Notes under the pieces: model-generated | Told to the model about the DNA's origin: nothing | What the model saw: only the letters and a program-made list of their open reading frames with translations | The model's database searches: none | Part shown: positions 1-5,383 of the stretch, piece by piece | Numbering within the stretch: position 1 is the first letter of the stretch | Layout of the letters: each line of letters starts with the position of its first letter | Position numbers and translations under genes: made by a program | Virus record (IMG/VR): IMGVR_UViG_3300034682_000235 | Location: 1 to 32,847 of that record | Direction: 5' to 3' (one strand) | Source of the DNA: a virus | DNA length: 32,847 nt

Positions 1-78
1 ATCCGGGTGTATGAGCGCATCGGCGATTCAGAAATGTACCGGCCTATTCCTCTGGATATCGCGGCGGTGCAGTTATGA
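1..78 (+). CDS. 3' end of an unidentified middle-region gene (partial)
   Basis: An open frame enters from the left edge and ends in TGA at 76-78 after 25 residues (ending ...PIPLDIAAVQL). The stop overlaps the next start in an ATGA arrangement, which shows translational coupling and supports this as a real coding tail. Too little remains to assign a family. Its position before GemA suggests one of the small early/middle genes of a Mu-like phage. Confidence 0.55.
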   Translation: MRVYERIGDSEMYRPIPLDIAAVQL

Positions 79-278
79 CAGCTCCAGCACGTAAGCCAGC
101 CCCACGGCCTGACGATGAAGCCATTCAGCGTGAAATTGCGGTGTCATTGGCCATTCGGGAGCAGTACGTCACTAATCATCCAGGTGACACCTTTGAGCAA
201 GGCGTTGCAGCTGCATTGCTCTGGGTACTCGGCAATGGCGAACTGCCAAACGGGGAGGTCAAGGGATGGATGAACTGA
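75..278 (+). CDS. Small hypothetical phage protein (67 aa)
   Basis: I do not recognise the family. The 67-residue product starts with a proline/alanine-rich basic stretch, followed by a probably helical part around residues 14-55. The ATG overlaps the upstream stop (ATGA), and the gene runs 13 bases into the next one, so it is part of a tightly packed operon leading to GemA and Mor. There is no membrane segment, signal peptide or cysteine motif. The location fits the variable small genes between the Mu early genes and gemA. It is probably cytoplasmic and of unknown role. Confidence 0.6.
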   Translation: MTAPARKPAPRPDDEAIQREIAVSLAIREQYVTNHPGDTFEQGVAAALLWVLGNGELPNGEVKGWMN

Positions 279-493
279 CCAAAGCCTTATGGGAAATGCG
301 CCAGCACATGATTTCACTCTGTGTGCTTTACAAGCTGGACGTATGGCCGCAAGTGCCCGGCTATGAATGCCTGATGAAAGGCATCGCCAGTACAGCCGGC
401 ATTGACGAAGACACACTCTGGAACTGGTTTGAAAACACTTGCGAGAGCGTTGAACAGCTGCAGGAGTTTGTCGAATTCCATAAAACAGCGTGA
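266..493 (+). CDS. Small hypothetical phage protein (75 aa)
   Basis: Unrecognised 75-residue acidic protein that looks mostly helical. It is rich in Trp and Cys (three Trp, four Cys), but the cysteines are scattered and do not form a clear zinc knuckle. The ATG at 266 is chosen because a strong ribosome site GGAGG (254-258) lies 7 bases upstream. It overlaps the preceding gene by 13 bases, and its TGA overlaps the GTG of the next gene (GTGA), so translation is probably coupled through the cluster. Function unknown. Confidence 0.6.
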   Translation: MDELTKALWEMRQHMISLCVLYKLDVWPQVPGYECLMKGIASTAGIDEDTLWNWFENTCESVEQLQEFVEFHKTA

Positions 494-1143
494 AGCGAAA
501 CAGTCCGGTATTGATGACCGGGCTGTCTATCCAGCGTCGTGGCTGGGTACTGATGAGCAGCGAAGAGGTAAGAGTTTTGCAGACGAAAACATCAAAGCAG
601 CATTTGATAAAAATGCTCCACATTGGCAAAAGCCAACTGCACATGGCCGACGAAAGCTATCGGGCGCTATTGGCCCACCACGGCAAAGGTAAAACCAGCA
701 GCACTCAGCTGACCATTGCAGAACTGCAGGCAGTGCTTGATGCCATGGTTAATCTGGGTTTTAAGGTCGTTAAAAAGCCGGTTAAACCGGGGCAAAAACG
801 CTTAAGCCCAACCAGTAGCGATGGACCGCAAGATATCCGGGCAGTGATCCGCGCTGTTTGGGTGTTTATGGCCAAGGCCGAGTTCCTGAACAATGGCAGC
901 GAAACCGCGCTGAATAGTTGGGTGCAACGCATGACCGCCGAAATGAATGGCGGCATGGGCGTCGCTGAAGTGCAGTGGCTGCAGGATGACATGGCCGTGA
1001 AGGTGCTGGAGTCCTTAAAGCGCTGGTGCCGGCGTGAAATGTTTAACGCTCTTCGGTCCGACGGTCACGAAATCCACCCACAAGCCAGTTACAGCCAAGT
1101 GCTGTCGAAATGGCAACGAATTTATGAAGGGCAGAGTGCATGA
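490..1143 (+). CDS. gemA: GemA-like regulatory protein (Mu gp16 / DUF1018 family)
   Basis: The stretch around residues 33-64 (KMLHIGKSQLHMADESYRAL) and the following T-x-x-Q-L-x-x-x-L-D-x-M pattern are characteristic of the GemA/DUF1018 family. In Mu, GemA is an early/middle protein that modulates host gene expression and DNA topology; its exact action is unclear. The frame opens at GTG 490, overlapping the upstream stop. GemA proteins usually begin close to the KxLIxxIHxxK motif, so ATG 553 is a reasonable alternative start and the first 20 or so residues are uncertain. The gene is followed by an overlapping zinc-motif gene and then Mor, the usual Mu-like order. Confidence 0.85.
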   Translation: MKRNSPVLMTGLSIQRRGWVLMSSEEVRVLQTKTSKQHLIKMLHIGKSQLHMADESYRALLAHHGKGKTSSTQLTIAELQAVLDAMVNLGFKVVKKPVKPGQKRLSPTSSDGPQDIRAVIRAVWVFMAKAEFLNNGSETALNSWVQRMTAEMNGGMGVAEVQWLQDDMAVKVLESLKRWCRREMFNALRSDGHEIHPQASYSQVLSKWQRIYEGQSA

Positions 1144-1622
1144 AGTTAGGCCGCTGTCCCGTTTGTCACAGTCACATTCAGCTGGATGCATTGATCCAGG
1201 ATGAAGCCGGCCGGCAGTTGCTTGGCCTGATGTCAAAGCTGGGTTACCAGCTGGCGCCAGTCCTTGTAAGTTATCTGGGCCTGTTCCGGCCAGCGAAGCA
1301 AGACTTATCCAATGGCCGTGCCTTAAATCTGGCGCAGGAAACACTGGCCCTGACATCTAACCAGCCGTTACTGGCCGAAGCACTGCGCGAAACCGTGCAA
1401 AGCATTCACAACAAACGGCACCAGGGCGAAAACAAGCCGCTGGCCAATCACAACTATTTAAAGCGGGTGATGGAAGCCAAAGCGCAAGCGCCGGTTGCCA
1501 ACCGTTCGCCCAGTATCGAACTGAAACAACAGCACCAGCTCTCACCCGCGGAAGACCGCAGATTATTTGAAGAGCGCATGCAGCAGTTAGGCGGCCGTGT
1601 ATTTACCAAGGTGGAACCATGA
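1140..1622 (+). CDS. Hypothetical phage protein with N-terminal CxxC motif
   Basis: 160 residues with an N-terminal CPVC pair at residues 6-9, suggesting half of a zinc knuckle. A helical middle and a polar, Gln-rich C-terminal part (from about residue 100) follow. Both ends overlap neighbouring genes by 4 bases (ATGA type), so it is co-translated with GemA and Mor. Position and layout match the conserved but uncharacterised gene that often sits between gemA and mor in Mu-like prophages. Only one CxxC pair is obvious, so zinc binding may need dimerisation. Role unknown. Confidence 0.65.
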   Translation: MKLGRCPVCHSHIQLDALIQDEAGRQLLGLMSKLGYQLAPVLVSYLGLFRPAKQDLSNGRALNLAQETLALTSNQPLLAEALRETVQSIHNKRHQGENKPLANHNYLKRVMEAKAQAPVANRSPSIELKQQHQLSPAEDRRLFEERMQQLGGRVFTKVEP

Positions 1623-2041
1623 GCGAACAGCAGTTAGATGCCTTTTCGACACCAGAAGAGCTGCAGGATTTACTGCAGCAGTTAGAGAATTTGCCGGACG
1701 ACCAGCGCCAGGATGTGGTGAAACGCATTCCGGCCATGCTGCAAAGCCTGATGGCTCTGTTTACCAGTGAGTTGCGCAGCAAAGGTGCCAAGGATCCGGA
1801 ACGGCTGGCAGAACACCTGGTGATTTGCATGGCGAACTACTTCGGTGGCATGCAGCTGTATTTACCACGCAACGACAAGCTGGCGCTGGAGCTTCGCAAC
1901 ATCCGGATTTACCAGCAACACCGGGGCGGTAACACAGAACAGCTGGCTCGCCAGTATGGCCTGACGGCGATTCAGATTTATCACATCGTGCGGGAGCAGA
2001 CTGTTGCTGAGAGGGCAAGGCGGCAGATGGGGTTGTTTTGA
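1619..2041 (+). CDS. mor: Mor/C family transcription activator
   Basis: Residues 76-84 (GGMQLYLPR) and the following basic helical segment up to a helix-turn-helix at about 104-127 (GGNTEQLARQYGLTAIQIYHI) match the Mor/C family. In Mu these are dimeric activators that recruit RNA polymerase to middle and late promoters lacking a good -35 box. At 140 residues the length is normal. No second family member (C) is visible in this window, so this protein may switch on the whole late region alone. The gene overlaps its upstream neighbour by 4 bases and is followed by a strong terminator, so it closes the middle operon. A dyad before 3881 is a candidate target. Confidence 0.92.
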   Translation: MSEQQLDAFSTPEELQDLLQQLENLPDDQRQDVVKRIPAMLQSLMALFTSELRSKGAKDPERLAEHLVICMANYFGGMQLYLPRNDKLALELRNIRIYQQHRGGNTEQLARQYGLTAIQIYHIVREQTVAERARRQMGLF

Positions 2042-2061
2042 CTACATTTGATAGTTCTTTA

Positions 2062-2090
2062 AGAAAGCCGCATTTTGCGGCTTTCTTTTT
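2062..2090 (+). terminator. Rho-independent terminator after mor
   Basis: A perfect 10-bp stem (AGAAAGCCGC at 2062-2071, GCGGCTTTCT at 2077-2086) with an ATTTT loop is followed by a T run. It ends the gemA-mor operon. Confidence 0.9.
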
Positions 2091-2117
2091 ATTTGAAAAA
2101 TAATTTAACTAAATCGG

Positions 2118-2145
2118 TTGAATTGCTCAGTAGTCGTGCTAATCT
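2118..2145 (+). promoter_or_regulatory. Candidate sigma-70 promoter for the XRE-ImmA pair
   Basis: TTGAAT (2118-2123) and TAATCT (2140-2145) are separated by 16 bases, about 90 bases before the XRE start. A second perfect -10 hexamer, TATAAT, lies at 2197-2202 but has a poor -35. Either could drive the pair independently of Mor. Assigned by pattern only. Confidence 0.35.
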
Positions 2146-2234
2146 AGAATTGAGCTTACGTGGTACGGCTCAAGATTTTAAAAAACGGATTACGAATATA
2201 ATACGGTGGCAGCCGTTTAGAGTGAGGCACTGGT

Positions 2235-2600
2235 ATGGCACTGACAGAGTTTGGGAAAGCGGTTCGAAAAGCAAGGATAGACATAGGTCATACTCTACTG
2301 ACTATGTCGAATGAGCTGGGAACGACCCCTGCATTTCTCAGTGGTTTGGAGACGGGCAGCAAAAAAATCCCAGTTAAATGGGTAGAAAAAATTAATGTGT
2401 TTTTTAAAGAAAAGGGCTGTCAAATTGACCGCTTGCAGGATTTAGCTGATGTGTCTAACGAAATGGTTCTGATTGATAGCCGACTTTCGCAACAACAGAA
2501 AATGTTGGTGGCTGGGTTTGCAAAGTCTCCTTTCACTAGTGACCAGTTAGCTAAATTTTCTGCGCTTTTAACCGAAGTGAACGGCGATAAGGACCAATAG
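2235..2600 (+). CDS. XRE-family helix-turn-helix regulator paired with ImmA-like peptidase
   Basis: The first 60 residues form a cro/C1-type helix-turn-helix (about 8-45: GKAVRKARI... then TMSNELGTTPAFLSGLETG). A C-terminal part without clear features follows. It sits 2 bases before an ImmA/IrrE-type metallopeptidase gene, the arrangement seen in ImmR-ImmA and in XRE/DUF955 stress or toxin-antitoxin pairs, where the peptidase cleaves or controls the repressor. Base composition is more AT-rich than the flanking phage genes, consistent with recent acquisition. It might control its own promoter, superinfection immunity or induction. A long overlapping frame upstream (from 2075) was not accepted. 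Confidence 0.8.
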   Translation: MALTEFGKAVRKARIDIGHTLLTMSNELGTTPAFLSGLETGSKKIPVKWVEKINVFFKEKGCQIDRLQDLADVSNEMVLIDSRLSQQQKMLVAGFAKSPFTSDQLAKFSALLTEVNGDKDQ

Positions 2601-2602
2601 CA

Positions 2603-3079
2603 ATGTATCAATTGCGAGGACAAAGAGTAGTCGCAATACCCGAGCATCATATTGCTCGGGTTGCGCAAAACCTGTGTAAAGTATTGCAACTTTCAACGCC
2701 AGCAGGAAGACGAAAGAAGCGGCTAGATAAAGCGTTTGAAGACCTTTGGAAATATTCAATTACGCTTCGGATTGTGGATGATAAAGACTGGAAGTTAGAA
2801 ACTGGCAATCATATCGTAGGTCACTATGACCCTCATACCCTCACGATAAGCGTACCTAATTATATCTATTTAGATGCTTGTGCTGGTGAGCGTTTTGCGT
2901 TGTCGGTAATTCTTCACGAGTTAGGGCACTTGGTATTGGCGCACCAAGCAAGCCTGCATTACTCTTCGCTGCCTGCAACTGAAGAAGAAGACACCGAATA
3001 TCAAGCTGATTTATTTTCGGATTATTGCTTGTCTAACATGGGTTTCGACGTACAGCAGCTGTGTTTTGAGTTTTATTAA
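2603..3079 (+). CDS. ImmA/IrrE-family zinc metallopeptidase (DUF955)
   Basis: Residues 105-109 read HELGH, the zinc-binding HExxH motif. A downstream ExxAxxF element (E132-YQA-DLF) supplies the expected third ligand. This is the signature of the ImmA/IrrE (DUF955) family, cytoplasmic peptidases that usually cleave or de-repress a partner XRE repressor, as ICEBs1 ImmA does with ImmR. All catalytic residues are present and the 158-residue length is typical, so it looks active. It is in one operon with the XRE gene (2-base gap) and is followed at once by a terminator, so the pair is a self-contained unit inserted between mor and the lysis genes. Confidence 0.88.
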   Translation: MYQLRGQRVVAIPEHHIARVAQNLCKVLQLSTPAGRRKKRLDKAFEDLWKYSITLRIVDDKDWKLETGNHIVGHYDPHTLTISVPNYIYLDACAGERFALSVILHELGHLVLAHQASLHYSSLPATEEEDTEYQADLFSDYCLSNMGFDVQQLCFEFY

Positions 3080-3105
3080 AAAGCCCTGTTGACGCAGGGC
3101 TTTTT
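3078..3105 (+). terminator. Rho-independent terminator after the ImmA-like gene
   Basis: AAAAAGCCCTG (3078-3088), loop TTGACG and CAGGGCTTTTT (3095-3105) form an 11-bp perfect stem with built-in A and T tracts, so it could stop transcription in both directions. It overlaps the TAA stop of the peptidase gene. Confidence 0.9.
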
Positions 3106-3111
3106 AGGGGT

Positions 3112-3255
3112 GGCAAATGTTGACGCATTTGCCGAATCACAGGAGGTAATCCAGCTGTGAAACTTGCAGATAGCAACGCAAGTGTAGTGGCTCTCCCAAC
3201 AAGATGCAATCTGTATGGATTTACAGCATGGCATTGCCACTACAAGGTGAATCAC
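3112..3255 (+). ncRNA. Candidate structured RNA leader: chain of four hairpins
   Basis: Four successive inverted repeats tile this gap: GGCAAATG/CATTTGCC (3112-3133), TCACAG/CTGTGA flanking an AGGAGGT ribosome site, ACTTGC/GCAAGT, and TGTAGTGGC (3183-3191)/GCCACTACA (3236-3244) enclosing a smaller CTGTA/TACAG hairpin. The last stem ends directly at AAGGTGA, a ribosome site before ATG 3256. The density of perfect stems suggests a folded 5' leader or small RNA controlling the zinc-ribbon ORF. No known family is recognised. The region is also open from GTG 3157, so it may be partly coding instead. Confidence 0.4.
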
Positions 3256-3399
3256 ATGAAGACAGGATACTGTTCGAAGTGTGGTAACACTTGCGAGGTG
3301 ATCTTCACTCGATACGTGAAGAAAAATGGCAGAACCATCTATCCAAAAAATGGACGGTTTTTTGTCTTCCCTCAATGCAAGTGTTCCAAGCACAATTAA
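3256..3399 (+). CDS. Very small zinc-ribbon protein (47 aa; possible longer start at GTG 3157)
   Basis: Residues 5-11 carry CSKCGNTC and the C-terminal part carries CKC, so four or five cysteines can form one zinc ribbon. ATG 3256 has the ribosome site AAGGTGA nearby and gives a compact zinc-ribbon protein. An in-frame GTG at 3157, with a perfect AGGAGGT 9 bases upstream, would give 80 residues, but the extra N-terminal stretch looks unstructured and coincides with the hairpin chain. Both starts are possible and the shorter is preferred. Small zinc proteins in Mu-like phages include RNA-binding regulators such as Com, but no sequence relationship to Com is seen. Function unknown. Confidence 0.5.
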   Translation: MKTGYCSKCGNTCEVIFTRYVKKNGRTIYPKNGRFFVFPQCKCSKHN

Positions 3400-3421
3400 C
3401 ATATACCTATGTTGTGCTGAA

Positions 3422-3449
3422 AAAAACGCTCTGGCTTCAGGGCGTTTTT
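3422..3449. terminator. Bidirectional terminator between convergent genes
   Basis: A 12-bp stem with one G-T pair (3422-3433 with 3438-3449) and a GCTT loop is flanked by an A run and a T run. It can serve both the + strand zinc-ribbon ORF and the converging minus-strand gene that ends at 3451. Confidence 0.85.
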
Positions 3450-3450
3450 A

Positions 3451-3684
3451 TTAGATATTTCCACGGATTAACTCTGAATAACCAGAGTTCAGATATTGTC
3501 CAACTTGAATACGCTTATCTGCATCTGCAGCACTTTTATTTGTGTGTGATTTCGAATATGTTTTCTGCAGGCCTTTTGAAAAAGCCCACTCTTCGACGTC
3601 CTTTAGACGTGCGCCGTCTAATTTTCTTGCCGTTGCTGTAAATTTTTTAGTTTGATTGTTAGACCACACTATTACCATATACAT
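3451..3684 (-). CDS. Small minus-strand hypothetical protein (77 aa)
   Basis: The only convincing gene on the minus strand. The chosen ATG (first base 3684) gives a protein beginning MYMVIVWSNNQTKKF. Reading along the minus strand it has a good AGGAGAG ribosome site a few bases upstream. The frame remains open back to 3807 without a better start. The product is basic, with a beta-like N-terminus, a helical middle (DVEEWAFSKGL) and a Lys/Ser-rich stretch. I recognise no family. It converges on a shared terminator, and its promoter region is shared with the divergent late operon starting at 3881. An orphan opposite-strand gene in a phage late region is typical of lysogeny-expressed cargo. Confidence 0.6.
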   Translation of the reverse strand: MYMVIVWSNNQTKKFTATARKLDGARLKDVEEWAFSKGLQKTYSKSHTNKSAADADKRIQVGQYLNSGYSELIRGNI

Positions 3685-3769
3685 TTTAGCTCTCCTGTTG
3701 AATTGCAGATTCTGCCAATTGCTAGATTGAGTTTTGTCTGTTTGGATGGATTTCAGATACGAGAAACTA

Positions 3770-3791
3770 TTGCACATATCGCAATCTGCAA
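3770..3791. promoter_or_regulatory. Candidate operator dyad for a Mor-type activator
   Basis: TTGCA at 3770-3774 and TGCAA at 3787-3791 form a dyad with N12 between. Further symmetric bases inside make 16 of 22 positions symmetric. It lies just upstream of a good -10 (TATACT, 3822-3827) that has no recognisable -35, the layout expected of an activator-dependent Mu late promoter. The centre is about 53 bases before the inferred start of transcription. Assignment to Mor is inference. Confidence 0.35.
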
Positions 3792-3821
3792 CAGCATGTT
3801 TTAGCAAACTTCATTAATTCA

Positions 3822-3827
3822 TATACT
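3822..3827 (+). promoter_or_regulatory. Candidate late promoter -10 box
   Basis: TATACT matches the sigma-70 -10 consensus at five of six positions. The region 16-18 bases upstream (TTTTAG) is a poor -35. It precedes the first gene of the lysis/packaging operon by about 55 bases. Confidence 0.4.
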
Positions 3828-3841
3828 TCGTGGCAAAAACT

Positions 3842-3875
3842 TAATCTGCGGTCACCAATGACCAACCGCAGATTA
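3842..3875 (+). promoter_or_regulatory. Perfect 11-bp hairpin abutting the first late-gene start
   Basis: TAATCTGCGGT (3842-3852) and ACCGCAGATTA (3865-3875) pair perfectly around a 12-base loop. The 3' arm ends 5 bases before ATG 3881 and there is no T run, so a terminator is unlikely. In mRNA it would sit directly on the initiation region, suggesting translational control or 5'-end protection. As DNA it could also be an operator. Confidence 0.5.
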
Positions 3876-3880
3876 GGCCG

Positions 3881-4315
3881 ATGTCTCCCAAGCTTAAACT
3901 CCATTTAAAAACCCATTCTTTTTCCCACGGCACCTATGGTGAACTGTTTGACGGTAATACCGGCGAACGACTTTGCGTCACAGTCGAATGCCCCTGGTTA
4001 AACAACGAAGCAGGCCGCAGCTGTGTGCCGGCAGGCGACTATGTCGTTGAATTGCATGTCAGCCCGCGCTTTGGGAAATCCCTGATTATTGCTGCGCCAA
4101 GCCTTGGTGTTACCCACGAAGGCCCGAGCCTCCGTACTCACTGCTTATTCCATGCCGCTAACCGGGCGTCTGAACTCAAAGGCTGTATTGCGCCAGGTGT
4201 GCGCTTTGGCTCTGTTGAAGGCGATTGGGCTGTACTGGATTCGCGCAAAGCGCTCGACAAACTGTTGGTGCTGGTTGGCAACGACAAAGTGCCACTGCGT
4301 ATCGAGCGTGCCTGA
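3881..4315 (+). CDS. DUF5675-family protein in the lysis module
   Basis: 144 residues. The segments GTYGELF, CVTVECPWLNN, CVPAGDYVVELHVSPRFG, HCLFHAAN and LKGCIAPG follow the DUF5675 pattern, a family common in phages at the place where an endolysin would be expected. The conserved His and Cys in the C-terminal half (TH-CLFHAAN, GCIAPG) resemble an L,D-transpeptidase-like active-site layout, so a cell-wall enzyme is a reasonable but unproven guess. There is no signal peptide. It is the first gene of the late operon, its start is preceded by a perfect hairpin, and its TGA overlaps the next ATG. Confidence 0.75.
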   Translation: MSPKLKLHLKTHSFSHGTYGELFDGNTGERLCVTVECPWLNNEAGRSCVPAGDYVVELHVSPRFGKSLIIAAPSLGVTHEGPSLRTHCLFHAANRASELKGCIAPGVRFGSVEGDWAVLDSRKALDKLLVLVGNDKVPLRIERA

Positions 4316-4572
4316 TGGGGCAGAACTGGGACTGGAGCTTTGAGCGTGGCCGCGAAAAGCGCCTGCAGGCAGAACATGCTGCCGCCCACGGCGGCGCACC
4401 GGTTCCGGTTAAACCACCTCTGCATAGCCATGACGGCACAATGCAATCTTTCTTCGAAAATGGCTGGGCCTCGCCAACACCGGTTGAGATCCAGCGTCAT
4501 ATCCACCCACCGCCGCCGCTTGGTTTACAGCTCAAAACGAACCAACGCCTGCGCGACCTGTTAGGAATCTGA
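4315..4572 (+). CDS. Small hypothetical protein of the lysis module (85 aa)
   Basis: ATG 4315 overlaps the preceding stop (TGATG), giving an 85-residue protein starting MGQNWDWSFERGREKRLQAE. An upstream extension to 4225 is possible on paper but would overlap the DUF5675 gene by about 90 bases, so it is rejected. The sequence is rich in Pro and His (HIHPPPPLG) with a charged N-terminus and no membrane segment. I do not recognise the family. The position between the DUF5675 gene and the holin suggests a lysis or host-interaction accessory. Confidence 0.65.
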   Translation: MGQNWDWSFERGREKRLQAEHAAAHGGAPVPVKPPLHSHDGTMQSFFENGWASPTPVEIQRHIHPPPPLGLQLKTNQRLRDLLGI

Positions 4573-4574
4573 TT

Positions 4575-5153
4575 ATGTCTATTGCACTTGTGGCCAGTGT
4601 GGCCGCTATGGCCGTACGCCAAGGCCCAAACGTGATCCGGGGTATCGCATCTTTATTTGGCGGAAATGAAACCGCCGATAAAGTTGCCAATATTGTGGAG
4701 CAGGTTGGCAGTATCACCGGTATCAGTCAGGAGCAAAAAGTTGCGAAAGTCGCTGAGAAAATCGCAGCGCTGCCACCCGAAGTTTTGCTTGGCTTAGAGC
4801 AGCTCAAAGTCGAGCTGGAAAAAGAACAAACCCGGCGCCAGGAGCTGGCATATACCGACCAGCAAACCACGCACCGCGAAACCCAGATGACGATCCGAAA
4901 CGGCGATAACGCCACGGACGAATACGTCCGGCGCACCCGGCCGATGATGGCCCGGCAGTCGTTTTATCTCGGGTCGCTATATGTGATCGCGATGGAGCTG
5001 TTGCTGACGCTTGGTAAAGCAACCACTGGTGCCGACTGGGCGCTTGCCATGGCGATTTACACCCCAGCGCTCAGTTATATGGGGCTGCGGACTCTGGATG
5101 GTTTTGCCCCCTTTGGTAAAAACAGCAGCCAAAAGCCAGGGAAGCCGGCATGA
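4575..5153 (+). CDS. Holin, 3-TM GTA-holin family
   Basis: 192 residues. A charged Glu/Lys/Gln-rich middle (about 60-110) leads to EYVRRTRPMMARQSFYLG. Two hydrophobic segments follow at about 127-147 and 153-175, with a weaker N-terminal hydrophobic stretch (2-16). The RRTRPMM element before paired membrane segments is characteristic of the 3-TM holin family found in gene transfer agents and Mu-like prophages. The holin permeabilises the inner membrane to start lysis. It follows the upstream gene by 2 bases and overlaps the next by 4. Confidence 0.8.
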   Translation: MSIALVASVAAMAVRQGPNVIRGIASLFGGNETADKVANIVEQVGSITGISQEQKVAKVAEKIAALPPEVLLGLEQLKVELEKEQTRRQELAYTDQQTTHRETQMTIRNGDNATDEYVRRTRPMMARQSFYLGSLYVIAMELLLTLGKATTGADWALAMAIYTPALSYMGLRTLDGFAPFGKNSSQKPGKPA

Positions 5154-5383
5154 CAGATGTAATCGACCAGGCATCCCTGCGGGAAGAACAACTCCGACAG
5201 CTGGCTATAAATGCTGCGCTTAGCAAACCGCTTGAATCTCAGGATATCGATGAGTCGGGTAATTATTACTGCAATGACTGCGGCATTCAGATCCCGCCAA
5301 AGCGCATTGCTGCAGTGCCCCATGCCGTGTGCTGTATCGACTGCCAAACCATCCGCGAACACAAAGGAAAGCACTTTGTTTGA
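5150..5383 (+). CDS. DksA/TraR-type C4 zinc-finger protein
   Basis: 77 residues with the zinc-finger signature C41-x2-C44 ... C62-x2-C65 (YYCNDCGIQIPPKR ... VCCIDC), as in TraR/DksA proteins. Small TraR-like proteins bind the RNA polymerase secondary channel and alter transcription without ppGpp; many Mu-like phages carry one between the lysis genes and gp25. The N-terminal half is a short helix rather than a full DksA coiled coil, as in TraR. Start and stop overlap both neighbours. Confidence 0.85.
   Translation: MTDVIDQASLREEQLRQLAINAALSKPLESQDIDESGNYYCNDCGIQIPPKRIAAVPHAVCCIDCQTIREHKGKHFV

Noticed and set aside
2075-2314. 79-residue + strand frame overlapping the XRE promoter region
   Set aside because: It runs through the terminator and promoter area, has no ribosome site, and overlaps the start of the XRE gene in another frame.
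3138-3180. Fragment of an antisense rRNA gene, because of the 16S tail complement
   Set aside because: Similarity stops after about 18 bases and does not continue into the neighbouring 16S sequence.
3685-3807. Extended N-terminus for the minus-strand gene
   Set aside because: A strong AGGAG site precedes the internal start at 3684 and the upstream part looks non-coding.
4225-4314. Extended N-terminus for the 85-residue lysis-module protein
   Set aside because: It would overlap the DUF5675 gene by about 90 bases; the coupled ATG at 4315 is better.
5211-5375. Extended N-terminus for the DUF2730 protein
   Set aside because: It lies wholly in the zinc-finger gene in another frame and has an unlikely composition.
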